A stretch of 64,000 nucleotides of DNA, taken from Gammaproteobacteria bacterium. Its GTDB lineage: Bacteria; Pseudomonadota; Gammaproteobacteria; Diplorickettsiales; Diplorickettsiaceae. Below the pieces are notes generated by a model. It searched no databases. It saw only the letters and a list, made by a program, of their open reading frames with translations, and was not told where the DNA came from. Of this stretch, positions 1 to 9,166 are shown piece after piece. The stretch is from positions 74,336 to 138,335 of the forward strand of contig VBOA01000007.1 in assembly GCA_005877695.1 (NCBI GenBank), in the 5' to 3' direction. The position numbers were made by a program, and so were the translations under genes. Every line of letters starts with the position of its first letter. Position 1 is the first letter of the stretch.

Positions 1-1323
1 GAATTTCCAGCTCGACGAATAACTATCAATCTTGCCCCTGCTGATCTTCCCAAACAAGGAGGCAGATTTGATTTACCAATTGCGCTAAGTATTCTGGCCG
101 CTTCTAATCAGATACCTAACAACACTCTTAAACAGTATGAGTTTATCGGTGAATTAGGATTGTCTGGGGAACTTCGACCCGTTTCGGGCATCTTACCTTT
201 TTCTTTAGCTGCTCAGAAAGCTAATCACATTATAATAGTTCCCTTAGAAAATGCTCAAGAAGCCAGCTTCAATAAAGCATCCAATATTTTAGCCGCTAAA
301 AATATTTTACAAATTTGCTCACATTTACATGGGCGAGAACTCTTAACAAATTATCATGCTGAGTTTACTAAACTTAAATACCCTGTATTACCTGATCTAT
401 CTGAAGTGTTTGGTCAAGCACATGCAAAGCGCGCACTAGAAATTTGCGCTGCGGGGAAACATAGTTTGTTAATGATAGGCCCGCCAGGTATTGGTAAAAC
501 TATGCTTGCTTCTCGTTTGATAAGTTTATTACCTTTGCTCAGTGATGAAAAAGCTCTAGAACTTGCTGCAATCCATTCCATCAGGGGGCATTCCCTAAAA
601 TTAAGCACTTGGAAATTCCCTCCTTTTCGTAGACCACATCATACCGCTTCAAGCATTGCACTGGTCGGAGGAGGTAATCCTCCTCAACCTGGAGAAATAT
701 CATTAGCCCATCATGGTGTTTTATTTTTAGATGAATTACCAGAATTCGATCGTCGCGCATTAGAAGCTTTGCGCGAACCTTTAGAGTCCGGAAATGTCAC
801 TATCTCACGTGCGGCTAAACAAATTGAATTTCCAGCAAATTTTCAATTAGTCGCTGCAATGAATCCTTGTCCATGTGGACATTTGGGTAGCCAGATAAAC
901 CCATGTATATGTACGACACAGCAAATTCAGCGTTATCGAAAAAAATTATCTGCTCCTTTTTTAGATCGTATAGATATCTGTATTGAAGTAAACCCATTAC
1001 CAAAAAATTATTTACTTCAAAAAAATAAAGAAGAAAGTAGCGAAAACGTTCGAAATCGAGTTAAAAAAGCCCAAATTAAACAACTTAAACGTTTTGGGAG
1101 ACTTAACCATAATCTATCGGGTGAGCTATTGGAAATTTCAAGTAACTTATTAAATAAAGATCAAAAAATTTTACAAAATTTCTTAGAAAAATTCCAGCTA
1201 TCAGTGCGTGCTTACCATCAAATTTTGCGTATTGCGCGTACTATAGCAGATTTATCAGAAAGTGAAAAAATTAAAAATTCTCATTTAATGGAAGCGTTAA
1301 GTTATAGATTTTTTAAAAATTAA
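1..1323 (+). CDS. comM: ComM/YifB-family AAA+ Mg-chelatase-like protein, 5' end outside window
   Basis: The reading frame is open from base 1 and gives 440 residues before TAA, so the start lies upstream of the window. Family members run about 500 residues, so roughly 60 N-terminal residues are missing. The visible part starts inside the N-terminal Lon-protease-like domain (ITINLAPADLPKQGGRFDLP). The Mg-chelatase AAA+ domain follows, with Walker A GPPGIGKT, Walker B FLDELPEF and the cysteine segment MNPCPCGHLG, then the C-terminal domain. In naturally transformable bacteria ComM is a hexameric helicase that helps branch migration during integration of taken-up DNA; in others its role is unclear. 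A TTG at 160 could be read as a start but lies inside the conserved domain, so it is not the real one. Confidence 0.93.
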   Translation, partial: EFPARRITINLAPADLPKQGGRFDLPIALSILAASNQIPNNTLKQYEFIGELGLSGELRPVSGILPFSLAAQKANHIIIVPLENAQEASFNKASNILAAKNILQICSHLHGRELLTNYHAEFTKLKYPVLPDLSEVFGQAHAKRALEICAAGKHSLLMIGPPGIGKTMLASRLISLLPLLSDEKALELAAIHSIRGHSLKLSTWKFPPFRRPHHTASSIALVGGGNPPQPGEISLAHHGVLFLDELPEFDRRALEALREPLESGNVTISRAAKQIEFPANFQLVAAMNPCPCGHLGSQINPCICTTQQIQRYRKKLSAPFLDRIDICIEVNPLPKNYLLQKNKEESSENVRNRVKKAQIKQLKRFGRLNHNLSGELLEISSNLLNKDQKILQNFLEKFQLSVRAYHQILRIARTIADLSESEKIKNSHLMEALSYRFFKN

Positions 1324-1433
1324 TTTGTATCCATTTAGAAAATTTATCCCTTTATATATTAAATTTTTATTATAATTTCCAATAAAATCATATGGAAACT
1401 TAAATAAAAAAACTATAGAATATAACTTTCAAA

Positions 1434-2327
1434 ATGGATTTAATTAAAATGGATATTTTCTCTATCTGTACGGCCGCTGCTTGGGATATTGAATTTAAAC
1501 AACATGAACAAGAAAGCGCACTTTCTGATCTTGAATCTGGAAAAATTATCTTCTGCCCGCAACTTTCATTTAACATTGAGCCCTCTGAACGGATGCTATT
1601 TATTCCTTATATAATAAATAAAAAAACAAAAAATATTAGTTTTAATCTAAAAAAAAATCATTTAAAAGGAATCAAAGCGGATCAAAAACACCAAACTTGT
1701 TTAAAATCCATGTTAGTTCGTTTTTCTAAACAAGCCGACTGTTTCATGAATTCATTATTTTCGCAATATAATAATTCACTTATCCTAGGTCGGACTAGTT
1801 ACCGGCCTGTACAAATAAGAACCCGAAAATCTTCTGCACGAAAAGATGATCGCCGATTACATATAGATGCATTTGCTGCTAATCCTAATCAAGGACATCG
1901 AATTGTTCGCCTATTTTGTAATATCAATCCTTATGGTGAACATCGGGTTTGGCGTATAGGAGAAAGTTTTGAAGAAGTAGCTCAACGTTTTTTTCCAAAA
2001 ATCAATAGGCCTATTCCTGGTAGTGCAAAACTTTTACATTGGTTAGGAATAACTAAAAGTATTCGTACTCATTATGATCATATCATGCTAAAAATCCATG
2101 ATGGTATGAAGCTCGACCAAGATTATCAAAAACAAGTTAAATATAAAGAAGTCAGTTTTCCTCCTGACACTAGTTGGATAGTTTCTACGGATCAAGTATC
2201 GCATGCTGCCATTTCAGGACAATATTTGCTTGAACAAACCTTTCACTTGCCAACAACAGCTATGATAAATCCCAGTTCCGCGCCACTTCATATTTTAGAG
2301 AAATTATCAGGCTATTGCTTAACTTAA
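1434..2327 (+). CDS. kdoO: Kdo hydroxylase (Fe(II)/2-oxoglutarate oxygenase of lipid A core)
   Basis: A 297-residue protein resembling the KdoO family, which hydroxylates the outer 3-deoxy-D-manno-octulosonic acid (Kdo) of lipopolysaccharide. The most family-like stretch is the centre (SYRPVQIRTRKSSARKDDRRLHIDAF, then GHRIVRLFCNINP and HRVWRIGESFEEVAQRF). The HID of LHIDAF fits the HxD iron-binding motif, and a distal His in the C-terminal part (VSHAAISGQ) could be the third ligand. The start is uncertain: ATG at 1434 or 1449, with no clear ribosome binding site for either. It stands alone, with 110 bp to comM and 77 bp to birA. The product fits an envelope modified for life in a host. Function is inferred from remembered family sequences. 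Confidence 0.8.
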   Translation: MDLIKMDIFSICTAAAWDIEFKQHEQESALSDLESGKIIFCPQLSFNIEPSERMLFIPYIINKKTKNISFNLKKNHLKGIKADQKHQTCLKSMLVRFSKQADCFMNSLFSQYNNSLILGRTSYRPVQIRTRKSSARKDDRRLHIDAFAANPNQGHRIVRLFCNINPYGEHRVWRIGESFEEVAQRFFPKINRPIPGSAKLLHWLGITKSIRTHYDHIMLKIHDGMKLDQDYQKQVKYKEVSFPPDTSWIVSTDQVSHAAISGQYLLEQTFHLPTTAMINPSSAPLHILEKLSGYCLT

Positions 2328-2404
2328 TAATTAATAGCAAAATTGATAAAATCAATTTGAATTTTAGTTAAATTATAAAAAAAGCAAACATCTGGGATCT
2401 TCAA

Positions 2405-3379
2405 ATGTTAGAATCTATCCTCAATTTATTGGCAGATGGTAAAGTTCACTCAGAAAAAGAAATCAGCAAGTTATTAGGTATTCCTTGCATGATGATTCCA
2501 ACTATATTAGAGGAAATTCCAAATGCATCAATAAATTTAGAGGTTATTAATAATAAAAATTATCGTATCTTAGGTGGCTTAGAATTACTTAATGCTGCTT
2601 ATATTGCTAAAAAAATAGGTGTAACCAAGCTATTACTTTCTAAACTTGAAGTTTTAAGGCTTGTCGATTCAACCAATAATTATCTGCTTAATCAAACAAA
2701 ATGCATTGGTAATTATGCAGTTTTTGCAGAACAACAAACAGCCGGCCGAGGTCAATTTAAACGGACCTGGTATTCTAACTTCGGAAAAAATATAGCTTTA
2801 TCTCTTTTATGGCAATTTTCAATTCCAATGAATAAGTTAACAGGGTTAACTTTAACAGTGGGTGTTGCCGTTATTAAGGCCCTTGAAGAATATGGATTAA
2901 AAGGAATACAACTCAAATGGCCTAACGATATCATTCATCAGGGTAAAAAATTAGCCGGCATACTAATCGAATCTCGATCTATCGAACAGAAAATCAAAAA
3001 AATGGTCATTGGTATTGGCTTAAATCTTTATGTTCCGGTAACACCTTCCTTCATAAATGATCAGATCACAAGTATTTTTTCTCTACAAAAACTAACGCCT
3101 CAACGAAATCAACTCGCTGGACTTATCTTAAAAAATTTACTTCTTACACTCGTTGACTTTGAAGCTAAAGGCTTAAATTTTTTCATAGAAGATATACAAC
3201 GACTCGATAATTTATCTGGTAAATTAATTACAGTTCAAAATCAAAACAATTTTTTAGAAGGTATTGGAAGGGGAATAAATATGCAAGGCCAACTTTGTGT
3301 GCAAATAAATAATAAGACTTATTGTTTTAATAGCGGAGAAATTCGAGTTAAGTTAAAATCAGTCCTGTTTGATTCATAA
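2405..3379 (+). CDS. birA: BirA, biotin-protein ligase and putative biotin repressor
   Basis: A 324-residue bifunctional-type BirA. An N-terminal winged-helix segment (residues about 1-60) precedes the ligase core. Ligase signatures are the biotinyl-AMP loop (TAGRGQFKR, in place of the more usual GRGRRGR), KWPNDI, and a GxxLAGILIE stretch, followed by a small C-terminal beta domain. It loads biotin onto the acetyl-CoA carboxylase carrier protein. The DNA-binding domain suggests it also controls the bio genes at 30-36 kb in this window, but no clear BirA operator was seen there. Family assignment is firm; repression is inferred. Confidence 0.95.
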   Translation: MLESILNLLADGKVHSEKEISKLLGIPCMMIPTILEEIPNASINLEVINNKNYRILGGLELLNAAYIAKKIGVTKLLLSKLEVLRLVDSTNNYLLNQTKCIGNYAVFAEQQTAGRGQFKRTWYSNFGKNIALSLLWQFSIPMNKLTGLTLTVGVAVIKALEEYGLKGIQLKWPNDIIHQGKKLAGILIESRSIEQKIKKMVIGIGLNLYVPVTPSFINDQITSIFSLQKLTPQRNQLAGLILKNLLLTLVDFEAKGLNFFIEDIQRLDNLSGKLITVQNQNNFLEGIGRGINMQGQLCVQINNKTYCFNSGEIRVKLKSVLFDS

Positions 3380-3856
3380 CAGATGCAACTTTGCTAAAAT
3401 TTTTATAATTAATTGGTTGAATCTGAAAATGCTTAACGATAAAAAGCTAGCACTCCCAACATTGGATATTTGCTAATTGCAAAAAAATATTACTCCCTCC
3501 AACTATGAGAGATGTTTTTAGGTTCAGAACGATCAGCAAATCAATAACTGATAAACACCATCAAAGCAACAATCAAACCCAAAAAGTTAAGTTATTATAA
3601 TATTACATCCAAAAGTTCCATAGAAAAACTGTAATTGCTGCAAAAAACATGAAAAAATTAATCAAGTATTATTTTAAAAATACTATTCAATAAAAATTTT
3701 ATTTCTATAATATTGAATCTGTTAATGAGACTGTTGCGCGATGATCACATAAAGGATTTTGAGTCTAATGGTGGTAGAAAATTACCCTCATTGAAAAAAG
3801 ATCAAATAGTAAATTGCTAATTTATTTTAAATTGACTACAATTTGGCTCTTCTTTA
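3380..3856. other. 477-bp non-coding gap upstream of tRNA-Thr
   Basis: AT-rich, with stops in every frame and no coding feature. Its right end carries a good promoter for the tRNA gene (see 3814-3842). A segment near 3728 (GAGACTGTTGCGCGATGA) resembles an insertion-sequence end, but no partner repeat or transposase remnant was found. Confidence 0.5.
3814..3842 (+). promoter_or_regulatory. Sigma70-type promoter for tRNA-Thr and trhO
   Basis: TTGCTA (3814-3819), 17-bp spacer, TACAAT (3837-3842). The predicted start near 3849 is only about 8 bases before the mature tRNA. No terminator follows the tRNA, so the transcript probably continues into trhO. Confidence 0.6.
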
Positions 3857-3932
3857 GCTGGAATAGCTCAGTTGGTAGAGCAACTGATTTGTAATCAGTA
3901 GGTCCCGGGTTCGAATCCTGGTTCCAGCACCA
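3857..3932 (+). tRNA. tRNA-Thr (anticodon TGT)
   Basis: A complete cloverleaf of 76 bases with encoded CCA. The acceptor stem is GCTGGAA/TTCCAGC with A73 at 3929 and CCA at 3930-3932. The D arm is AGCTC-AGTTGGTAGA-GAGC-like, the anticodon arm is CTGAT-TTGTAA-ATCAG type with loop TTTGTAA (anticodon TGT), and the T arm has GGTTCGAATCC. It reads ACA and, by wobble, other ACN threonine codons. Confidence 0.97.
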
Positions 3933-3977
3933 GAACATTCTATCTTAACTTACAACCCAATTATCTGAAATGACAAT

Positions 3978-4691
3978 ATGTTATCTTTAATAAATATAGC
4001 TGCTTATCGCTTTATTCAAATCCCTGATGGGATTTTATCTAAATTACAAATTTCACTGAGAACAAAAGCCAACGAACTAGGATTGAAAGGTACGATATTA
4101 TTAAGTGTTGAGGGAATTAATTTATTTATCTCCGGTGAAAATGATGCCATTTGTGCCTTTCAAAATTTTCTAAATACTTATTCATATTTTCAAAATTTAG
4201 AATTTAAAAAATCATTTTCTAATTTTTACCCTTTTAAAAAAATGTTGGTTAAACTAAAAAAAGAAATCGTATCTTTTGGGATTAATAACTTTAACCCTGA
4301 AAAATATACTGCGCCCTATATCACTCCTGAAATACTCACGAGTTGGTTAAAAAGTAAACCTGAATTAATACTTTTAGACACACGGAATACCTTTGAATTT
4401 GAACTTGGAAGCTTTAAAAACGCTTTAAATTTAGACCTTAAACGGTTTAGAGATTTTCCTAATGCAGTAAAAAAATTACCTGAAAAACTCAAACAGTTAC
4501 CAATTGTAACTTTTTGTACCGGAGGAATTCGTTGTGAAAAAGCAGCCGCTTACCTTTTAGAAAATGGTTATCAAGAAGTCTATCAATTAAAAGGGGGTAT
4601 ATTAAATTACTTTGAAAAATCTGGTAAAAAACATTTCAGGGGTGCCTGCTTTGTGTTTGATGCCAGAGAGAGCATATCTCCAATATTCTAA
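3978..4691 (+). CDS. trhO: TrhO (YceA), tRNA uridine-34 hydroxylase
   Basis: A 237-residue rhodanese-family protein. The N-terminal domain (about 1-95) is of the YceA type. The rhodanese domain (about 113-215) contains LLDTRN and the active loop FCTGGIRCEKAA, with catalytic Cys180. TrhO hydroxylates U34 in the prephenate-independent branch of the ho5U/cmo5U pathway. It is on the short side: E. coli TrhO has about 350 residues and carries a C-terminal extension missing here. It lies 45 bp downstream of tRNA-Thr(TGT), with no terminator between, so the two are probably co-transcribed. The start ATG has no clear ribosome binding site. Confidence 0.9.
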   Translation: MLSLINIAAYRFIQIPDGILSKLQISLRTKANELGLKGTILLSVEGINLFISGENDAICAFQNFLNTYSYFQNLEFKKSFSNFYPFKKMLVKLKKEIVSFGINNFNPEKYTAPYITPEILTSWLKSKPELILLDTRNTFEFELGSFKNALNLDLKRFRDFPNAVKKLPEKLKQLPIVTFCTGGIRCEKAAAYLLENGYQEVYQLKGGILNYFEKSGKKHFRGACFVFDARESISPIF

Positions 4692-4830
4692 GCTTAATAA
4701 AAAAAACGAGCTTTTTAATGTGTTTCACCTAGTTCAGTTAAAAACCTCTTACTTAATTTGTGAATTATCTTGTCTTTAATAAACTTATAAGGTATTTTTA
4801 GCCCAATTCTTGTTAATTTCCTCCTTTTGT

Positions 4831-5187
4831 ATGAAATATTTACTCCTTCCCATTCTACTCCCTGATTCCTTTCTTACTAACTGCTTGTGGACCACCCACG
4901 ATTTTTAGCATATCACAAGAGCAATGGAATCAGCTAAATCAACAACAAAGAAGCCAGGTCATTGAAGGGAAGGCTATAACCAACGTTGTAAGACCGAAGC
5001 ACAGGTAGCACCGATATATGCCATAGCAGATGCATTAAAATCCAAAAATAACGCCGCCATGCCCCAAAAACCATTTAACTCGAATCTAGATGATGACGAT
5101 TTTTTTAGGTCTGCTCACAATCCAATGGTGGATATGCATATTCCAAAAATTCCCGATCCTTTGCCATATCCTAATTTAGACAATTAA
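4831..5187 (+). pseudogene. Decayed small lipoprotein gene with two frameshifts
   Basis: An ATG at 4831 opens a signal peptide (MKYLLLPILLP) that shifts frame into LIPFLLTACGPP, which carries a lipobox cysteine. That frame continues as SISQEQWNQLNQQQRSQVIEG and ends at an early TAG after VVRPKHR. Shifting one base restores TEAQVAPIYAIADALKS and runs to TAA at 5185-5187. The joined product would be about 115 residues, a small lipoprotein with a WxxLxxxQxxxVI motif known to me from Legionella-type hypothetical lipoproteins. Two lesions argue against a sequencing artefact alone. Function unknown. Confidence 0.65.
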
Positions 5188-5224
5188 ACGGCTCTTAGAT
5201 TTATTAACTTTAGCTAGCCATTGA

Positions 5225-5240
5225 TGTTCCACGTGAAACA
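5225..5240. promoter_or_regulatory. parS site, perfect match
   Basis: TGTTCCACGTGAAACA matches the ParB-binding consensus TGTTNCACGTGAAACA at every fixed base. It lies between the lipoprotein pseudogene and the SMR gene, about 4 kb from the probable oriC, the usual setting for chromosomal parS. ParA and ParB are not encoded in this window. Confidence 0.85.
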
Positions 5241-5246
5241 TTACTA

Positions 5247-5567
5247 TTAGCTGGATACTAGCTTTAATCCGAGGATAGAACCTATTAATAAGGTTAAAAA
5301 AATCATCCTTATCAAAGATAAAGGATCTTTAAAAAATAATATGCCTACCAAAACTGTCCCTAATGCGCCTATTCCTGTCCATACTGCATAGGCAGTTCCT
5401 AATGGTATTTTTACAATTGCTTTATTCAAAAGAAATAAGCTTAAGCTTGAAAAAAATAAAAAGCCTAATGTGTAGTATATTTGAGTAAACCCTTCTGATA
5501 ATTTCATACAAGTTGTAAAACCTACTTCAAATAAACCCGCCACTATCAAAATAAACCAGGGATTCAT
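5247..5567 (-). CDS. SMR-family transporter (SugE/Gdx or Ykk type)
   Basis: A 106-residue protein with four predicted membrane helices. It has the essential Glu14 of small multidrug resistance proteins in the first helix (GLFEVG) and the family signature GTAYAVWTGIGA in helix 3. The length is typical (about 105). The motif is closer to the guanidinium exporter SugE/Gdx and to Ykk proteins than to EmrE, but substrate cannot be fixed from sequence. A good ribosome binding site (AGGAAGGA) precedes the ATG. Such proteins usually work as dual-topology dimers or as pairs; no second SMR gene is nearby. It lies downstream of recF, where gyrB is often found. Confidence 0.85.
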   Translation of the reverse strand: MNPWFILIVAGLFEVGFTTCMKLSEGFTQIYYTLGFLFFSSLSLFLLNKAIVKIPLGTAYAVWTGIGALGTVLVGILFFKDPLSLIRMIFLTLLIGSILGLKLVSS

Positions 5568-5609
5568 AGTATTCCTTCCTCATAATATTAGAGATATTAC
5601 TTCTTAAAT

Positions 5610-6686
5610 TTAATTTTTTTCCATAATTTTACCTTGTTCAACTTGGAATATTTTCCCAAGCATGCGAGTTTCCAGCCTCTTTATCAAAATTTCGTCTATT
5701 GCGGTGATAAATACTTGCGCTTCCAGACTTTGAAGTAAATGCATAAGCATATTTTGTTTGCCCGAATCAAGCTCTGCAAATAAATCGTCAAACAAATAAA
5801 TGCATGATTTAGCTGTTATTTTTTTTAATAAGATACCTTGTGCAAGCTGCAATGCACATGTTAATAATTTTTGCTCGCCTCTTGACAATACTTCATGGAC
5901 GGGATTTCCATTTAGCTTTATTAATAAATCTGCTCTATGTGGGCCAAATTGCGTATAAGCCAGTTTGTAATCCCGAACTATTGAACTAGTTAAAATTGAA
6001 CTTAAACTTAATTTTTTATCCCATCCTTGATAAAAATCAATACTTAAGCTTTCCAAAGTAAGTAATTTACTAATTAATTTGTTGATTAAAGGCGTTAATT
6101 TTTGTATATATTTATCTCGCATTACAGTTAGTACGTTAGCTGCCTCAACTAGCTCTAAGTCCCATATCTTAATTTGATTGGTTGGAATCTGCTGTTGCAA
6201 AGCTGCGTTACGTTGCTTTAGAGCCTGTTGAAATCGTTGCCATACCTGAAAAAATTGTGGTTCCACGTGAAACACACCCCAATCAATAAACTGTCTACGT
6301 GCCTTAGGCCCACCACTCAACAATTGATAACTATTTGGATTAATAAGTTGTAATGGCAATAATTTAGCCAATTCGCTAACGGAATTAATATTATTCCCGA
6401 TTTTAATTTTTGTTTTTCCTTGACGTATTTTTTCTAGGCCTAAAGTTGTAGACCATTGCCCTAAAATAATTGAAAATAAATTAAAGCTCTCAGCTTCATA
6501 TTTAATAGCTCGGCTGGCTAAATTACTACGAAAAGAGCGGCCTAAACTTAAAAAATAAATGGCTTCAAGTAAACTAGACTTACCACTACCATTTGGCCCA
6601 AAAATAAAATTAAAATGGGGAGAAAACTCAAGATCTAATTCAGCAAGATTTCGGAAACAATTTGCTTTCAAACGCACCAATTGCAT
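5610..6686 (-). CDS. recF: RecF, recombination and gap-repair ATPase
   Basis: A 358-residue SMC-like ATPase that loads RecA at single-strand gaps with RecO and RecR. It starts MQLVRLKANCFRNL, with Walker A GPNGSGKSSLLEAI, the signature region LLSGGPKARRQFIDWGVFH and VLSRGEQKLL, and Walker B YLFDDLFAELD. The ATG at 6686 is chosen because the RecF family begins there; the open frame upstream overlaps dnaN. It starts 7 bases after the dnaN stop, in a dnaA-dnaN-recF operon. The gene contains a near-perfect parS site at 6259-6274. Confidence 0.95.
   Translation of the reverse strand: MQLVRLKANCFRNLAELDLEFSPHFNFIFGPNGSGKSSLLEAIYFLSLGRSFRSNLASRAIKYEAESFNLFSIILGQWSTTLGLEKIRQGKTKIKIGNNINSVSELAKLLPLQLINPNSYQLLSGGPKARRQFIDWGVFHVEPQFFQVWQRFQQALKQRNAALQQQIPTNQIKIWDLELVEAANVLTVMRDKYIQKLTPLINKLISKLLTLESLSIDFYQGWDKKLSLSSILTSSIVRDYKLAYTQFGPHRADLLIKLNGNPVHEVLSRGEQKLLTCALQLAQGILLKKITAKSCIYLFDDLFAELDSGKQNMLMHLLQSLEAQVFITAIDEILIKRLETRMLGKIFQVEQGKIMEKN
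6259..6274. promoter_or_regulatory. Second parS-like site, inside recF
   Basis: GGTTCCACGTGAAACA differs from the parS consensus only at the first base. It lies within the recF coding sequence, about 1 kb from the site at 5225 and about 3 kb from the probable oriC. Clustering with the first site makes chance unlikely. Confidence 0.75.
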
Positions 6687-6693
6687 AAAACCA

Positions 6694-7806
6694 TTACAAA
6701 CGCATAGGCATAATGACGTACACACCAGCATCCTGTTCTTTAGCCTCAAGTCTTACACTCTCATCTGCCAATGTTAATGTAATTTTTACTAATCCGGGCG
6801 GTAAGCTATCTAATACATCCATAAGATAGCTAATATTAAAAGCTATGTTTATATCATCACCTCGATAAGACACATCGAGGTGATCCTCCGCTTCTTCATG
6901 TTCAAGATTATTAGCAAAAATGCGCAATAGATTATTTTTTAACTCTAAACAAACACTTTTATGCTTATCATTTGATAAAACACCCACTCGTGATAGAGAA
7001 GCTTTGAACAAATCTCGATCAATTTCTAGCGTTTTATCTCCATTTTTTGGGATAACCCTAGCATAATTAGGGAATGTACCATCGATTAATTTAGACGTAA
7101 ATGTATAATCTTGCATATGAACTCTTAACTGATTCTTAGTTAAAAAAATAATTAAGTTATCATTTTCTTCTTCGCTTAATAAACGCGAAAGCTCATAAAT
7201 AGCTTTTCTTGGAACTATAATTTGATTATTTTCTATCGTCACATTTGCTTCTTTTACATTAAGTGCTAAACGATGACCATCGGTTGCAACAACGCGTAAG
7301 CTTCCCTGACCTAACTCCCATAACATTCCATTTAAATAGGAACGTACATCTTGTTGAGCCATAGCGAAATTAGTCGATTCTATCAAAGAACGTAACCCTC
7401 TCTGTGATAAGGCAAATTCTAGCTGTTCACTGTTATTATCTAATGCTTTACTAATTGGAAAATCTGTTGCTGGTAAAGTAGACAAATTAAAACGACTACG
7501 ACCACATTGAAGATAGAGTTTATCCCCTTTTTGTTGAAATTTTAGTTCGCTACCTTCAGGTAAACTTCGACAAATATCCATTAGTTTTCTAGCCGGTGCA
7601 GTAGTGGTCCCAGATTCTCCTGATTTATCTAAAATGATACGGCCGGTTAATTCTACTTCCATATCTGTACCCAATAAAGATAAATTTTTATCATTCAATT
7701 GTATTAAAAGATTGGAAAGTATGGGTAAAGTTTGGCGACGCTCGATCACAGCTGTTACTAATTGTAAAGGTTTCAATAAAATTTCACGATTAATTGTAAA
7801 TTGCAT
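6694..7806 (-). CDS. dnaN: DNA polymerase III beta sliding clamp
   Basis: A 370-residue beta clamp (family about 366) starting MQFTINREILLKPL and ending in the typical VYVIMPMRL. It forms the ring that tethers polymerase III and other proteins to DNA. ATG at 7806 has a strong ribosome binding site (GAGGAA). It is the second gene of dnaA-dnaN-recF, 7 bases downstream of dnaA and 7 bases upstream of recF, so translation is tightly coupled. Confidence 0.97.
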   Translation of the reverse strand: MQFTINREILLKPLQLVTAVIERRQTLPILSNLLIQLNDKNLSLLGTDMEVELTGRIILDKSGESGTTTAPARKLMDICRSLPEGSELKFQQKGDKLYLQCGRSRFNLSTLPATDFPISKALDNNSEQLEFALSQRGLRSLIESTNFAMAQQDVRSYLNGMLWELGQGSLRVVATDGHRLALNVKEANVTIENNQIIVPRKAIYELSRLLSEEENDNLIIFLTKNQLRVHMQDYTFTSKLIDGTFPNYARVIPKNGDKTLEIDRDLFKASLSRVGVLSNDKHKSVCLELKNNLLRIFANNLEHEEAEDHLDVSYRGDDINIAFNISYLMDVLDSLPPGLVKITLTLADESVRLEAKEQDAGVYVIMPMRL

Positions 7807-7813
7807 TTTTTCC

Positions 7814-9166
7814 TCAATTCGATAAAGTACGTAATAAGTTTATAAAATCTTCCGCGACGCCAGTATTCGATTTTTTTAATTCTTGTATTTTTCGGAATGC
7901 ATGTAATACAGTTGTATGATCACGTCCGCCAAAAGCTCGACCAAGTTCAGGTAAACTATGATTTGTTAATTCTTTGGCAAGTGCCATAGCAATTTGTCGT
8001 GCCCGCGCTAAAGATGAAGTACGACGCTTAGAAAGTAAATCAGAAACTTTAATTTTATAGTACTCAGCGACAGTTTTAATAATATTATCTACTGTTACTA
8101 ATTTATCTTGCAAAGCAAGTACGTCTTTTATAGCTTCGCGTACTAACTCAAGTGTGATCTGTAACCCTGTAAATTGTGCATAAGCTACAACACGTTTTAA
8201 TACCCCTTCAAGTTCTCTTACATTAGAATGAATTCGCTTCGCTATAAAAAAGGCAACCTCCTGAGGTAAACTTATTTTGGTTTGCTCAGCTTTACTAATT
8301 AAAATGGCAACTCGAGTTTCAAGGTCAGGAGGCTCAATAGCGACTGTGAGCCCCCAACCTAAGCGTGATTTTAACCGCTCCTCTACTCCTGACATTTCTT
8401 TAGGATATCGATCACAGGTTAATACGATTTGTTGCTGACTTTCTAATAAAGTATTAAATGTATGAAAAAATTCCTCTTGCGAACGATCTTTCCCTGCAAA
8501 AAATTGAATATCATCAATTAACAAGGCATCCAACGAACGATAATAGGTTTTAAAATCATTAATTGTATTCGTTTGCAACGCTCGAATCATATCGGCAACA
8601 AAACGCTCTGAATGCAAATATAACACTTTGGCATGTGGATTTTTATTTAAAATAGCGTTACCAATTGCATGCATTAAATGCGTTTTACCTAATCCCACTC
8701 CTCCATAAAGTAATAAAGGGTTATATGCACCTCCAGGATTTTCTGAAACCTGTACAGATGCAGCACGTGCTAATTGATTAGATTTGCCTTCAACAAAATT
8801 AATAAATGTAAAATTTGAATTTATATGAGTTGCTGAAATTTTAGTAACCTTAGATTTCCCTTTAGAATCTTGTGTGTTTCTTAATATTGGAGATATTTGA
8901 GAGGTCTGATTATTACGGCTACCGACTCTCAATATAACTTCTGGGGGCGCTTCATCTAATTGAGTCAAAATCTGATTGATATGGACCAAAAACCTCTCAT
9001 TTACACAATGTAATACAAATTGATTAGGTGCCCATAGAACAAGCTGGTCTTCTTTTTGCTCTGCCTGCAACGGCCGTATCCAAGTATTAAAATCTTGGAG
9101 CGATATATGATCTTGTAATCGATCTAAACATTTTTGCCAAACAAACGTTGCTAAAGCGGTTGCCAC
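7814..9166 (-). CDS. dnaA: DnaA, replication initiator
   Basis: A 450-residue DnaA. Domain I (about 1-85) includes [24 protein letters not shown]. The AAA+ domain has [13 protein letters not shown], Walker [16 protein letters not shown] and Walker [13 protein letters not shown]. The C-terminal helix-turn-helix contains the DnaA signature [34 protein letters not shown]. The start is GTG at 9166 with ribosome binding site GAGGAA. It binds DnaA boxes in the adjacent intergenic region (9167-9961) and opens the origin. Probably autoregulated from the same region. Confidence 0.98.
   Translation of the reverse strand: MATALATFVWQKCLDRLQDHISLQDFNTWIRPLQAEQKEDQLVLWAPNQFVLHCVNERFLVHINQILTQLDEAPPEVILRVGSRNNQTSQISPILRNTQDSKGKSKVTKISATHINSNFTFINFVEGKSNQLARAASVQVSENPGGAYNPLLLYGGVGLGKTHLMHAIGNAILNKNPHAKVLYLHSERFVADMIRALQTNTINDFKTYYRSLDALLIDDIQFFAGKDRSQEEFFHTFNTLLESQQQIVLTCDRYPKEMSGVEERLKSRLGWGLTVAIEPPDLETRVAILISKAEQTKISLPQEVAFFIAKRIHSNVRELEGVLKRVVAYAQFTGLQITLELVREAIKDVLALQDKLVTVDNIIKTVAEYYKIKVSDLLSKRRTSSLARARQIAMALAKELTNHSLPELGRAFGGRDHTTVLHAFRKIQELKKSNTGVAEDFINLLRTLSN

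Noticed and set aside
3728..3745. GAGACTGTTGCGCGATGA as an insertion-sequence end
   Set aside because: No matching inverted repeat or transposase trace was found nearby.
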